Source: Terrimonas pollutisoli
GTDB taxonomy: Bacteria > Bacteroidota > Bacteroidia > Chitinophagales > Chitinophagaceae
Direction: 5' to 3'
DNA: 64,000 bases
Assembly (NCBI RefSeq): GCF_029360765.1
Contig: NZ_JARKNA010000014.1
Span: 83,248 to 147,247, forward strand
In this document: in pieces, positions 26,412 to 36,514 of the stretch
Position numbering within the stretch: the stretch's first letter is position 1
Layout of the letters: each line of letters opens with the position of its first letter
Notes under the pieces: model-generated
Told to the model about the DNA's origin: nothing
Database searches by the model: none
The model's input: the letters and a program-made list of their open reading frames with translations, nothing else
Program-made: the position numbers and the translations under genes

Positions 26412-26853
26412 AAGCAGTTTTTGGTTTCTTAATTTACAGAGTGTCTGCGCCAAAAAAAATGTAACCATGTTTTGGTTAAAATTTTACCTGTTTTGAATAA
26501 AAAAGAGGAGATCGGGTTAAAGCACCCTGTTGATTTTCTGTGATGAAACAGGCGGGATGCAGAACAGTAGACTATTTCAGCAAGATGGGGGATTATGAAC
26601 CTGTCAGGAACCTTTATTAAATTATAATGATTTATACTGGTCATTTATGAATTATTCATAAATGGAAAATTAACTTATTGTTACAAAACCAAGACAAACT
26701 GTACTTATCAGTTCGGGAGAGGTAATCAACCGGAAAAAATGCAGCAGGTAGGAGCAGTATTTTTTTCCGGCTATTGGATTCAGGTTATTCATTGTACCTG
26801 CTTATTTACTTCCCCGCTTTGAGATTTTTTTTCACCATAAAACCAATTGCATA
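26412..26853. promoter_or_regulatory. divergent intergenic region between araC-type regulator and susC
   Basis: 442 bp without a credible gene. The main feature is the perfect inverted repeat at 26642-26664. No TAnnTTTG box at a convincing position was found for either gene. Confidence 0.4.
26642..26664. promoter_or_regulatory. perfect 23-bp palindrome, candidate operator
   Basis: CATTTATGAAT, one T, then ATTCATAAATG: 11-bp arms with a single central base and no mismatch. It lies 231 bp from the AraC start and 190 bp from the SusC start. Symmetric sites are more typical of dimeric repressors than of AraC activators, so the binder is uncertain. Confidence 0.45.
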
Positions 26854-29800
26854 ATGAGAAGTATTCGCCTGCTAATTGCATTGCTGTTACTGCATTCGAC
26901 AGTATTTGCACAAACAAGGCAGATAACCGGCAATCTGAAAGATTCAAAATCCGGTGATGCCATTCCCTCAGCAACTATTAAAGTAAAAGGCAAAAACATT
27001 CAAGCCGTTACCGATGCCAACGGATCGTTTTCTTTAAATGTTCCGACAGGATCTATTCAGTTGGAACTTACTTCTGTTGGTTATGCTTCCAAAACATTAA
27101 CAGTACAAGGAAGTGAAAGTAGCCTTAGTTTTTCTTTAGACCAGGGAGGACAGGAGTTAAGTGAAGTGGTGGTAACAGCGTTGGGTATCACCAAGCAGCA
27201 AAGAAAAGTTGGTTATGCTGTTACAACCGTTAACGGCGATCTGCTAAGCCAGGCAAGAGAAACCAACGTGGCTAATTCATTAAGCGGCCGTGTGGCAGGT
27301 TTAAGTGTGAGGGGTACCAATGGTGGCCCCGGTGGTACGGTAAAACTTTTGTTGCGTGGGTTACCAAGTATGAACGGTGCCGGTTCACCGCTTTTTGTTA
27401 TCAATGGTATTCCGATGGATAATTCACAAAGAGGAAGCGCCGGTGAATGGGGTGGATCTGATAATGGAGACGGAATCGGCAATTTAAACCCCGATGATAT
27501 TGAATCAATGACTGTATTAAAAGGCCAGTCTGCATCTGCACTCTATGGTACAAGAGCTTCAAACGGCGTAATTCTTATCACGACCAAATCTGGAAAAAGA
27601 GGAGATTTTTCTGTAGAGTATAATTTAAACGCCATGGTTGATAAGGCTATTGACAATACAGACTTTCAGTATGAGTATGGCCAGGGTGTTGGCGGTATTA
27701 AACCTGCTACTGTAGCGGCAGCACAGCAATCAGGCCGTATGAGCTGGGGAGCAAAATTAGATGGCAGCCAGGTGATCCAATTCGATGGTAAAACTTATGC
27801 TTATTCTGCAGTAAAGGATAATCTTGAAAACTTTTACAGAACAGGGCCTTCTATTACAAACACAGTAGCGCTTTCAAAAGGCGGCGAAAATGGTGCTTTC
27901 CGTTTATCATTTTCTCACCTCGATAATAAGTCCATAGTTCGAAACAGTGGTATAAAAAGAAATACGATCAACCTGAATATTGATCAAAATATCACTGATA
28001 AATTATCGGTTAAAATCGTAGCCAATTACATAGAAGAAAAATCAAAGAACAGGCCACAGTTAAGCGATGGGCCATTGAATGCCAATAATGGTTTGTTCCT
28101 TGCTACAAACATTGATCAAAGCGTCTTAGCTCCCGGTTATGATCCAACTACTGGTTATGAAATTCAATTCAGCGATGATGAATATGTAACCAATCCATGG
28201 TTTGTGGTTAATCAATATATCAACAATCTTAACCGTAAACGTTTGATTACTTCCATATCTGTTAAATACAATTTTACAAAATGGCTGTATGCACAGGGCC
28301 GTGTAGGTTATGATCTGTTACATGACCGCTCATTCTCAGTGACTCCATGGGGAACTGCTTATTCAACTAACAGGGCTGGTGGTCTTAATAATTTGGGCTC
28401 ATCTGAAAAGTACGAGTTGAATACAGATGCATTGATCGGAGCTTCTCATAAAATAACTGATGATATCAGTTTTGACGCCGCTATCGGGGCGAATCTCCTT
28501 CAAAAGAAATTTGAATCAGTTTCTATAAATGGCGGCCCTTTTATACTGCCCTATCAATATAGTTATAACAATGTGGTGAACTATGGCAGGGGTTACGGAT
28601 TTGAGAAGATAGAAACACACTCAGCCTATTACACATTGGATTTGGCGTATAAAAATTTCCTTACTATAGGTACAACTGGGCGGTATGACGCTTATTCTAC
28701 ACTGCCTGTTGATAATAATGACATATTTGTTCCCTCGGTATCTGCCAGCTTTATTTTCTCAGAGCTGATGAATATTAAAAATCTTAACTACGGTAAACTG
28801 AGAGCATCCTATGCTAAAACCAGCGGTGAAGTAACGGAAGCTTACAAAACAGATGTGTATTATTCTCTCGGAAATAATTTCAATGGCGTGCCGGTGGGTA
28901 ACTTTAATACTTCATTACCAAGCGGGCTTTTAAAGCCGTTTACTACTACTGAAGTTGAAGTTGGCGCCGATCTTAGGTTTCTTAACAACCGGCTGAATAT
29001 AGATGTTGCATACTTTACCAAGAAAACAAAGAATGAAATTATGGGTGCTAATTTCAGTATTGCTACAGGTTATACCAGCGGTTACATTTCTAATGGGGTG
29101 ACAGAAAACAAAGGAGTGGAATTACAGATCGTCGGCACACCGGTAAAAACAAAAGATTTTACATGGACGGCTACTTTAAATCTTACTTCAGTAAAAAATA
29201 AAATACTGGAAACGGATGAAGCCGGTAATTCATTGGGACAAGGCTCTAACCGGGCCACTTTAGGAAATGCTACTACAGCTTTTGTAAAAGGATTTGCGGG
29301 CCCGCAAATTTTAGCATACGATTACAAACGTGATTCAAAAGGACAAATAGTTGTTGATGGCTCAGGTTATCCAATGCGTGGAGAGTTAATTAAAATGGGT
29401 AGTGTATTGCCGACTTTATATGGTGGATTGAATAATGATTTATTTTATAAAGATTTCAGTTTCTCTTTCCTCATTGATTACAATTATGGCAATAAGATAC
29501 TTTCCGCTACCAGTTATTATTCTATTTTCCGTGGTTTAAATAAACTTACCCTTACCGGCAGAGACGGAATAACAACGGGTGTTACAGAAAGCGGCGCCAC
29601 CAATACTGTCAAGGCTGACGCACAAGGATATTATAGATCTTTAGCTCAACAGGTAACTTCCACCCATGTACTGGAGGGAGACTTTATTAAATTGCGCCAG
29701 GTATCTCTTGGCTATTCCATTCCTCAAAGTGTTATAAGCAAATTAAAACTGTTCAAATCGATAAGGGCATCAATTGTAGCCCGCAACCTGGCTATACTGA

Positions 29801-29931
29801 TGAAGAAGAGTGATAATATAGATCCTGAAGCTACGTTCGGCTCCAACGTGAGGTATTATGGAATAGAAGGTACCAGCCTTCCATCTACCCGTTCGTATGG
29901 CATCAATCTCAATTTTACATTTAAAAAATAG
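26854..29931 (+). CDS. SusC/RagA-family TonB-linked outer-membrane protein
   Basis: 1025 residues. The signal peptide MRSIRLLIALLLLHSTVFAQ is followed at once by a carboxypeptidase-regulatory-like domain (RQITGNLKDSKSGDAIPSAT), then the plug (SEVVVTALGITKQQRKVGYA, NVANSLSGRVAGLSVRG, KGQSASALYGTRASNGVILI) and a barrel ending SYGINLNFTFKK. No STN domain is present, so unlike the 20145 protein it is a plain importer not tied to FecR signalling. Its SusD partner follows after 45 bp. Control by the divergent AraC protein is plausible. Confidence 0.95.
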   Translation: MRSIRLLIALLLLHSTVFAQTRQITGNLKDSKSGDAIPSATIKVKGKNIQAVTDANGSFSLNVPTGSIQLELTSVGYASKTLTVQGSESSLSFSLDQGGQELSEVVVTALGITKQQRKVGYAVTTVNGDLLSQARETNVANSLSGRVAGLSVRGTNGGPGGTVKLLLRGLPSMNGAGSPLFVINGIPMDNSQRGSAGEWGGSDNGDGIGNLNPDDIESMTVLKGQSASALYGTRASNGVILITTKSGKRGDFSVEYNLNAMVDKAIDNTDFQYEYGQGVGGIKPATVAAAQQSGRMSWGAKLDGSQVIQFDGKTYAYSAVKDNLENFYRTGPSITNTVALSKGGENGAFRLSFSHLDNKSIVRNSGIKRNTINLNIDQNITDKLSVKIVANYIEEKSKNRPQLSDGPLNANNGLFLATNIDQSVLAPGYDPTTGYEIQFSDDEYVTNPWFVVNQYINNLNRKRLITSISVKYNFTKWLYAQGRVGYDLLHDRSFSVTPWGTAYSTNRAGGLNNLGSSEKYELNTDALIGASHKITDDISFDAAIGANLLQKKFESVSINGGPFILPYQYSYNNVVNYGRGYGFEKIETHSAYYTLDLAYKNFLTIGTTGRYDAYSTLPVDNNDIFVPSVSASFIFSELMNIKNLNYGKLRASYAKTSGEVTEAYKTDVYYSLGNNFNGVPVGNFNTSLPSGLLKPFTTTEVEVGADLRFLNNRLNIDVAYFTKKTKNEIMGANFSIATGYTSGYISNGVTENKGVELQIVGTPVKTKDFTWTATLNLTSVKNKILETDEAGNSLGQGSNRATLGNATTAFVKGFAGPQILAYDYKRDSKGQIVVDGSGYPMRGELIKMGSVLPTLYGGLNNDLFYKDFSFSFLIDYNYGNKILSATSYYSIFRGLNKLTLTGRDGITTGVTESGATNTVKADAQGYYRSLAQQVTSTHVLEGDFIKLRQVSLGYSIPQSVISKLKLFKSIRASIVARNLAILMKKSDNIDPEATFGSNVRYYGIEGTSLPSTRSYGINLNFTFKK

Positions 29932-29976
29932 TAAATGACGGATGAGCTATTGTTTAAACACTATAAAAAGACAAAA

Positions 29977-31590
29977 ATGAAAAAAACATTCTTATATATA
30001 GGCATAGCGGTTTTTGCTCTTCAAACGGGTTGTACTAAAAACTTTGATGAAATAAACACCGATCCTACGCAGTCATCGCCTGCAAATTTTAACTCGGATT
30101 ATTTTCTTTCCAGCAGCCAGGCCAACTACATCAATGCCATTACCGGTTACAATGGAGCCATATTATTTCAAAGCGGATGGGCACAAATATTCGCTTCTAC
30201 CACTTCCGGTGCGGCCAACTACTATAGCAACATGGATAAATACGTGCCATCTGGTAATACCAATGATTACGCCGCCCGTGGCTGGAGAGTTAACTTCAGA
30301 GGAGCCAGCCTTGCAAATGAAATTATAAGAAACCTCTCCGGCGATGCTGCCAAAGCAAATGTTGTAAGTGCTGCTACCGTAATGAAAGTGCTCTGCGTAC
30401 AATACATTACTGACTTGTATGGGGATTGTCCTTATTCACAGGCATTTCAGGGTGCTGATGGCGTTGGCCTGCCTGTTTATGATAAACAACAGGACGTTTA
30501 TAAAGCCATGCTTAGCGATTTGGATGCTGCGCTTTCAAAGTTTGATGCCTCAAAAGCTAAACCTGCTGCTGACCTTTTTCCTTATGCAGGTGATGTAGCC
30601 AAATGGAAAAAATTCGGTTATTCACTGATGTTGAGACTGGCTATGCGATTGACAAAAGTGGATGCTGCTACTGCAAAAACTTATGCAGAAAAAGCAGCGG
30701 CGGGAGGAACTTTTTCAAGTGTGGCCGATGATGCGTACATTAAAGGAGATAACGCCAATGGCTATCGCAGTGAAAATTCCCGTGCATTAGTCACTGCCGC
30801 CGACTTTTACCAGGTAAGATGGAGCAAGACATTAATAGATTATCTTAAATCCACCAGCGATCCCCGTGTAAGTGCTATTGCAGAAGTATCACAAGCCGGG
30901 TTAGCAGCCAATCAAAATTCGTCTTTGGCAGGTGATAATACATACTCTGCTCAGGTAGGATTACCAAGCGGATGGGACCTGAACGGCGGCTCTACTGATA
31001 TTTCTAATTCTCCGGGTTATCCGGGTGGCACAGGTACCGGCAATGACTTTACCCCGATTGGTAAATATTCCCGTCCAAAAACATCGGTTTATGGAAATTT
31101 AAACAGTCCGCAATTTGTTTTGACTTATGCGGAAACAGAGCTTTTGCTGGCAGAAGCCGCAGTAAGAGGATGGAGTGTTGGCGGAACTGCAATTACACAT
31201 TACAAGAACGGAGTGTCGGCCGCCCTGCAATCATTAGCTGTATTTGGCGCTGATGCCACGATAAGTGCAGCGACTGCCGATGCATATGCGTTAGCAAATC
31301 CATTGGATATTACTTCCACCACCGCTTCTTTAAAAATGATCAATGAGCAATACTGGGCTACCACCGGTATACTGATGAATTTTGTGGAAGCATGGAATAA
31401 CTGGAGGAGGTCAGGTTATCCTGCTTTGACGCCTGTTGTTTATACAGGTAATTTTTCCAACGGCACTATTCCGAGAAGACAGCTATATCCCACTGAAGAA
31501 GCTACTTCCAACGGTACCAACTATAAAACCGGTGTAAGCAGTTTAACCGGCGGTGATACATGGACGGCTAAAGTGTGGTGGGATAAATAA
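29977..31590 (+). CDS. SusD/RagB-family (SusD-like 2) outer-membrane lipoprotein
   Basis: 537 residues from ATG 29977; the frame extends 14 codons upstream but MKKTFLYIGIAVFALQTGCT is the lipoprotein signal peptide with Cys about 19. The mature N-terminus KNFDEINTDPTQSSPANFNS is the classic SusD-like 2 opening, followed by VMKVLCVQYITDLYGDCPYS and FVLTYAETELLLAEAAVRGW, and a C-terminus ending in WWDK. It captures ligand for the upstream SusC. Unlike many glycan loci it is followed by an UnbV/FG-GAP protein rather than a hydrolase. Confidence 0.94.
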   Translation: MKKTFLYIGIAVFALQTGCTKNFDEINTDPTQSSPANFNSDYFLSSSQANYINAITGYNGAILFQSGWAQIFASTTSGAANYYSNMDKYVPSGNTNDYAARGWRVNFRGASLANEIIRNLSGDAAKANVVSAATVMKVLCVQYITDLYGDCPYSQAFQGADGVGLPVYDKQQDVYKAMLSDLDAALSKFDASKAKPAADLFPYAGDVAKWKKFGYSLMLRLAMRLTKVDAATAKTYAEKAAAGGTFSSVADDAYIKGDNANGYRSENSRALVTAADFYQVRWSKTLIDYLKSTSDPRVSAIAEVSQAGLAANQNSSLAGDNTYSAQVGLPSGWDLNGGSTDISNSPGYPGGTGTGNDFTPIGKYSRPKTSVYGNLNSPQFVLTYAETELLLAEAAVRGWSVGGTAITHYKNGVSAALQSLAVFGADATISAATADAYALANPLDITSTTASLKMINEQYWATTGILMNFVEAWNNWRRSGYPALTPVVYTGNFSNGTIPRRQLYPTEEATSNGTNYKTGVSSLTGGDTWTAKVWWDK

Positions 31591-31651
31591 AAGTTTTAGT
31601 AGCAGATACAAAATAGCAACAAGCAGTTGTTTTAAAGTGAGGATTACTAAT

Positions 31652-31684
31652 ACAGGGCTATCTTTCAAGATAGTCCTGTTTGCT
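31652..31684 (+). terminator. terminator after the second SusD gene
   Basis: ACAGGGCTATCTT (31652-31664) and AAGATAGTCCTGT (31667-31679) pair with one G-T wobble around a 2-nt gap, followed by TTGCTTTTG. It implies partial separation of susCD from the downstream UnbV gene. Confidence 0.7.
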
Positions 31685-31803
31685 TTTGTATTTAAAATAG
31701 CTTGCCTTGCACAAAGTGCTATAATTATTAATGAGTTAAATTGTTAGGTTAAAATACAAGCAGCGCAGTTTGCGCATGTTTTATAAACCAAAACTTTTTT
31801 TGC

Positions 31804-34800
31804 ATGAGGTATAGTGGTGTTTATATGATCTTACTGTTATTGGGGCTGCCATTTTTTGCGTTGACACAACAGCCTTTATTCCAATTATTATCGCCAAAAG
31901 AAACAGGCATCAGGTTTAGCAACGATATTAATGAAACAGAAAGCCTGAATGTGCTGGCCTACGAATATTTTTATAATGGTGGCGGCGTGGCTGTCGGAGA
32001 TATTAACAATGATGGACTGGAAGATATTTTCTTCACTGCCAATATGAAGGATAATAAACTATACCTTAACCAGGGAGGACTGAAGTTTAAAGATATTACT
32101 CCCAAAGAAATGGAAGGGAAAAAGGGTAGATGGAAAACCGGTGTTACCATGGCCGATGTAAATGGAGATGGATTGCTTGATATTTATATTTGTTACTCAG
32201 GTAAGGTAAATGATGATCTCCGTCGCAATGAATTATTTATTAACCTGGGTAATCTGAAATTTGAAGAACAGGCAAAGAAATACGGCCTTGATGATAAAAG
32301 CTATAGTACACAGGCAGCTTTTTTTGATTATGATAATGACGGAGACCTGGATATGTTTCTGCTAAATCATAGTGTGAAGAAGATAGATAATATGGAATTT
32401 GCCAGGTTTAGAAACGAAGTGGATGAATTGGCAGGCGCCAAACTATATGAGAATAAAGACAATTACTTTACAGATGTATCAAAGAAAGCGGGGCTAAAAC
32501 AAAACCCGATGACGTTCGGTTTGGGTATTGCCATTGCCGATGTAAATAAAGATGGCTGGCAGGATGTATATGTTACCAATGATTATAATGAACCCGATTA
32601 TTTATATATCAATCAGCACAACGGAACTTTTGCAGAACAATCACAACAAAGCTTCCGGTATTTAGCACAGTTTTCGATGGGTGTTGATATTGCCGATTTT
32701 AATAATGATGGTCTGCCCGACGTGATGACTCTCGACATGTTGCCCGAAGATAATCGCAGACAAAAGCTGTTACAGCTACAGGAAAATTATGAATCCTTTG
32801 AACTGATGCAAAGCCAGGGTTTGAACCGGCAGTATATGCGCAATATGCTGCAATTAAATAATGGTGACGGGACATTTAGCGAGATCGGACGTCTTGCTGG
32901 TGTTTCCAATACGGACTGGAGCTGGTGCCCCTTGCTGGCCGATTTTGATAATGACGGATATAAAGACCTGTTTGTAACCAATGGGTACCTGCGTGATTAT
33001 ACAAACAAAGATTTTTTACGTTATTGGGGTGATTATAAATTAAAAAAAGCAATAGACAGGGAACCTGCCTTACTAATGGACCTTATAAAAGCCATGCCTT
33101 CAACTTTATTGCCCAATTACATTTATAAAAATAATAGTGATCTTACATTTTCCAATAAGCAAAAGGAATGGGGAGTTATGGCGCCTGCCATTTCAAGCGG
33201 AGCAGTATATACCGATCTGGATAATGATGGTGATCTTGACCTGGTGGTAAATAATATCAATGAAGATGCCTTTGTATATAAAAATCAAGGGAGGGAAACC
33301 AATAATAGTACTTATCTCTCCGTAAAGCTGAAGGGTAAAAGTGGAAACAGTAATGCAATTGGAACAAAATTGTATTTGTACAGTAATGGCACAATGCAAT
33401 ACCAGGAGGCTAATCCCAACAGGGGGTATTTATCCTGTGTTTCCACTGTATTAAATTTTGGATTAGGTGATCATAAAAAAATTGATTCCCTCCGAATTAC
33501 CTGGCCGGATAATACTTCTCAATTGCTCGTAAATGTTGAAGCCAATCAGCGATTGCTTGTTGATCAAAAAAATGCAGAGAAGCCAATCAATATTTCTTTG
33601 CCCAAAACAGAACAAACTCTTTTCACAAAAACTGGTGGCGTCATTGATCATAAAAATGAAGCATTAAAGCAGAACGATTTTAAAAGACAATTACTCATGC
33701 TGTTTATGTATTCTAAGACGGGGCCTGTCATTGCTAAGGGAGATATTAATAAGGACGGATTGGAAGATATGTTCATCAGCGGAGACAGGAACAACTTTGG
33801 CCGGGTGTATATTCAAAACGCTGCTGGTAAGTTTAGCCGGGCAGAGGACATTTATATTGCTGATGAAAATTCATCCACTGTTGCAGCGGCTGTTTTTTTC
33901 GATGCGGATGGAGATGGCCTGGATGATCTGTATGTTGCGAAAGGCGGTTATGCTTATTGGGAGCCGAATACACCGGCCTTGCAGGATGAACTATACCTAA
34001 ACGATGGAAAAGGCAAGCTGAAATTATCAAAAGAGTTATTGCCTGATGTTAGTGCCAGTAGTAAATCTTGTGTTCGCCCCTGTGATTTCGATAATGATGG
34101 CGATATGGATCTGTTTGTTGGCGGAAGAGTTGTTCCCGGAAGATATCCTGCTATTCCCAAAAGTTATTTATTGGTCAATAACGGAATGGGAAAGTTTACC
34201 ATCGCAACAGTGCCTTTCTCAGAAACAGGTATGGTTACAGACGCACAATGGTCTGACCTGAACAATGATGGCAGAAAAGATCTGCTGCTTTGTGGAGAGT
34301 TCATGCCTGTAATGATTTTTATAAATAGCCCTTCCGGATTTTTGGATAAGACCAATGAATACTTTGATAAACCTGGAAACGGTTTTTGGTTTTCATTGGC
34401 TCTTGCCGATGTTGATGGGGATGGTAAGGAGGATATTGTTGCCGGTAATCTTGGTATGAACTCACCGTTGAATATCTCTGAGAAAGAACCGGCGGAATTG
34501 TTTTATGCGGACTTTGATGGTAATGGCTCTGTTGATCCGTTCCTGAATTTTTATGTGCAGGGCAAAAGTTATCCGTTTGTAAGCAGAGATGAATTGAATG
34601 AACAGATCTATCCCATGCGGAAAAAGTTTATTTCATATAATAATTACGCTGACGCTTCAATAAAAGAAATATTCAGTAATGAAGAATTAGCCCGGGCATC
34701 AAAACTTACCGCGGTCGAAAACCGTACGGTTTGTTTTCTCAATAAAAATAACAAGTTTGTAAAGACTGTATTGCCATTACCGGCACAGTTCTCTATCGTT

Positions 34801-35082
34801 TCAAAAATACTGACTGGTGATTTTAATCATGATGGGAAAACAGATCTGTTGTTGTTTGGTAATCACACCGATAACCGGTTAAAGCTCGGTAGTATTGATG
34901 CTAATTATGGATGCCTGCTGACTGGCGATGGAAAAGGCAATTTTAAATATGTTAGTCAGCCTGCGTCAGGCATCTGTGTTACAGGTGATATTAAGTCAGC
35001 GGAGAAGATCGTCATTAATGGAAAAAAATATATTGCAGTGGGTGTGGCAGATGGTGAATTGATTTTTTATAAAGAAAACTGA
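31804..35082 (+). CDS. exported FG-GAP/VCBS repeat protein with ASPIC/UnbV domain
   Basis: 1092 residues. Signal peptide MRYSGVYMILLLLGLPFFAL. The mature protein holds at least a dozen calcium-binding FG-GAP-like motifs of type D-x-N-x-D-G-x-x-D: DINNDGLEDIFF, DVNGDGLLDIYI, DYDNDGDLDMFLL, DVNKDGWQDVYV, DFNNDGLPDVMT, DFDNDGYKDLFV, DLDNDGDLDLVV, and more after residue 640. Around 515-590 an UnbV/ASPIC segment (GNSNAIGTKLYLYSNGTMQY, LNFGLGDHKKIDSLRITWPD) is inserted between two propellers. Proteins of this CRTAC1-like type often follow SusC/SusD genes in Bacteroidota; their role is unknown, perhaps ligand or protein binding at the cell surface. Only one base separates it from the next gene. Confidence 0.9.
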   Translation: MRYSGVYMILLLLGLPFFALTQQPLFQLLSPKETGIRFSNDINETESLNVLAYEYFYNGGGVAVGDINNDGLEDIFFTANMKDNKLYLNQGGLKFKDITPKEMEGKKGRWKTGVTMADVNGDGLLDIYICYSGKVNDDLRRNELFINLGNLKFEEQAKKYGLDDKSYSTQAAFFDYDNDGDLDMFLLNHSVKKIDNMEFARFRNEVDELAGAKLYENKDNYFTDVSKKAGLKQNPMTFGLGIAIADVNKDGWQDVYVTNDYNEPDYLYINQHNGTFAEQSQQSFRYLAQFSMGVDIADFNNDGLPDVMTLDMLPEDNRRQKLLQLQENYESFELMQSQGLNRQYMRNMLQLNNGDGTFSEIGRLAGVSNTDWSWCPLLADFDNDGYKDLFVTNGYLRDYTNKDFLRYWGDYKLKKAIDREPALLMDLIKAMPSTLLPNYIYKNNSDLTFSNKQKEWGVMAPAISSGAVYTDLDNDGDLDLVVNNINEDAFVYKNQGRETNNSTYLSVKLKGKSGNSNAIGTKLYLYSNGTMQYQEANPNRGYLSCVSTVLNFGLGDHKKIDSLRITWPDNTSQLLVNVEANQRLLVDQKNAEKPINISLPKTEQTLFTKTGGVIDHKNEALKQNDFKRQLLMLFMYSKTGPVIAKGDINKDGLEDMFISGDRNNFGRVYIQNAAGKFSRAEDIYIADENSSTVAAAVFFDADGDGLDDLYVAKGGYAYWEPNTPALQDELYLNDGKGKLKLSKELLPDVSASSKSCVRPCDFDNDGDMDLFVGGRVVPGRYPAIPKSYLLVNNGMGKFTIATVPFSETGMVTDAQWSDLNNDGRKDLLLCGEFMPVMIFINSPSGFLDKTNEYFDKPGNGFWFSLALADVDGDGKEDIVAGNLGMNSPLNISEKEPAELFYADFDGNGSVDPFLNFYVQGKSYPFVSRDELNEQIYPMRKKFISYNNYADASIKEIFSNEELARASKLTAVENRTVCFLNKNNKFVKTVLPLPAQFSIVSKILTGDFNHDGKTDLLLFGNHTDNRLKLGSIDANYGCLLTGDGKGNFKYVSQPASGICVTGDIKSAEKIVINGKKYIAVGVADGELIFYKEN

Positions 35083-35083
35083 T

Positions 35084-36436
35084 ATGAAAAGATTAGGCGT
35101 CATTATATTATTCTTTTGTAATACGGTAAACGGTCAAAATAAAGAGCCATTGCCTGTTTACCTGGACTTGCAGCCTGCTGTATTTTCATTATCAATGGTT
35201 ATGATGCATGATGTGGTAAACCCGCCTGCAGCCAGTCGTTTTTATACTTATGCCATGCTGGGAGCATATGAAATTGTCGCACAAAATAAAGCCGTTCCAT
35301 CTCTTTCAGCTTTTTTGAAAAACTATACAGGTGTTAAATTAAATTCAGTTAAAACCCAATATGATCATCGTATAGCAGCAGTGTATTGTATTCTTGAAAC
35401 AGGCAAACAGATGTTGCCTTCGGGCTTTATGTTGCAGAAGCAGGAAGATGAGTTTCTTCAAAAATTGAAGAAAAGCAAAATCCCCAAATCTATCATTGAC
35501 GAATCAATTGCTGTTGCAAACCTTGTTGCCGGTGAAATAGTAGCCTATGCTAAAACAGATGGTTATGGTAAGCTTAGCGCTAAACTTCGTTACACTCCAG
35601 TAAAAGAAGAAGGATATTGGTATCCCACACCGCCAGCTTATATGGAAGCGGTTGAACCTAACTGGAAAACTATCCGGCCCATATTGATTGACTCCTGCAA
35701 TCAATTTCCTCCTGAACCTCCCGTTGTATTCAGCAAAGACAGCAGCAGCGTTTTCTATAAAATGGCAAAGGAAGTATATGATATCTCCAAAAAACCGACA
35801 CCAGATCAATTGCTGATTGCATCATTTTGGGATTGCAATCCTTTTGTGGTAGCTACTTCCGGCCATATGTCACTTGGGTTTAAAAAAATAAGCCCCGGCG
35901 GGCATTGGATGAATATTACCAGTATCGTTGCAAAAAAAGCAGCACTTGATTTTGACCATTCAGTGTTGCTGCATACCATCTTATCGGCGACAATTATGGA
36001 CGCCTTTATCAGTTGTTGGGATGAAAAGTACCGGAGTAATAGAATGAGGCCCGAAACATACATTAATAAATATATTGACATCAATTGGCTGCCCATTTTG
36101 CAAACACCGCCATTTCCTGAATATACCAGCGGGCACAGTGTTATCTCTACTGCTTCCGCGGAAGTACTTAGTTATATGCTGGGAGATAAGTTTTCATACA
36201 CCGATAATACGGAAGATATGTTTGAGATTCCTGCAAGAACATTTCAATCATTCAGGCAGGCAGCCGATGAAGCAGCGATATCACGGTTATATGGAGGGAT
36301 TCATTACCGGGATGCTATTGTAAATGGTCAGCAACAGGGAAAAGCAGTAGGAAACAAAATTGTTGAAAAAATTAAAAAGGCTGGCATAACGCCATTGATT
36401 AATTCATCGGTGCTGAATGGGCTTTCTGCAAAATAA
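35084..36436 (+). CDS. exported PAP2/vanadium-dependent haloperoxidase-like enzyme
   Basis: 450 residues with a short signal peptide (MKRLGVIILFFCNTVNG). The PAP2 phosphatase/haloperoxidase active site is readable in the C-terminal half: KYRSNRMRPETY (K-x6-RP), PPFPEYTSGHSVISTASAEV (the SGH motif carrying the catalytic His) and SRLYGGIHYRDA (SR-x5-H, usually binding the vanadate or phosphate). These enzymes either oxidise halides with peroxide or act as acid phosphatases; sequence alone does not separate the two. It begins one base after the UnbV gene stop, so the two are translationally coupled and probably functional partners. Confidence 0.88.
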   Translation: MKRLGVIILFFCNTVNGQNKEPLPVYLDLQPAVFSLSMVMMHDVVNPPAASRFYTYAMLGAYEIVAQNKAVPSLSAFLKNYTGVKLNSVKTQYDHRIAAVYCILETGKQMLPSGFMLQKQEDEFLQKLKKSKIPKSIIDESIAVANLVAGEIVAYAKTDGYGKLSAKLRYTPVKEEGYWYPTPPAYMEAVEPNWKTIRPILIDSCNQFPPEPPVVFSKDSSSVFYKMAKEVYDISKKPTPDQLLIASFWDCNPFVVATSGHMSLGFKKISPGGHWMNITSIVAKKAALDFDHSVLLHTILSATIMDAFISCWDEKYRSNRMRPETYINKYIDINWLPILQTPPFPEYTSGHSVISTASAEVLSYMLGDKFSYTDNTEDMFEIPARTFQSFRQAADEAAISRLYGGIHYRDAIVNGQQQGKAVGNKIVEKIKKAGITPLINSSVLNGLSAK

Positions 36437-36472
36437 TAAAGATGCCACGATCTGATCCGTAGCATCTTTATT
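36435..36472. terminator. bidirectional terminator after the haloperoxidase gene
   Basis: AATAAAGATGC (36435-36445) and GCATCTTTATT (36462-36472) form an 11-bp stem with a 16-nt loop, A/T-flanked on both sides, between convergent stop codons. Confidence 0.75.
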
Positions 36473-36514
36473 GTTTGCTTGTATAGAATGATGATTCTCT
36501 GCTTTTATATCAAA

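Noticed and set aside
31553..31747. A rightward ORF after the second SusD gene
   Set aside because: It overlaps the SusD 3' end in another frame and contains the terminator hairpin.
32000..35000. CRISPR-like periodic repeats in the FG-GAP gene
   Set aside because: The periodicity encodes repeated calcium-binding motifs in one open frame; no direct repeats of spacer-repeat type.
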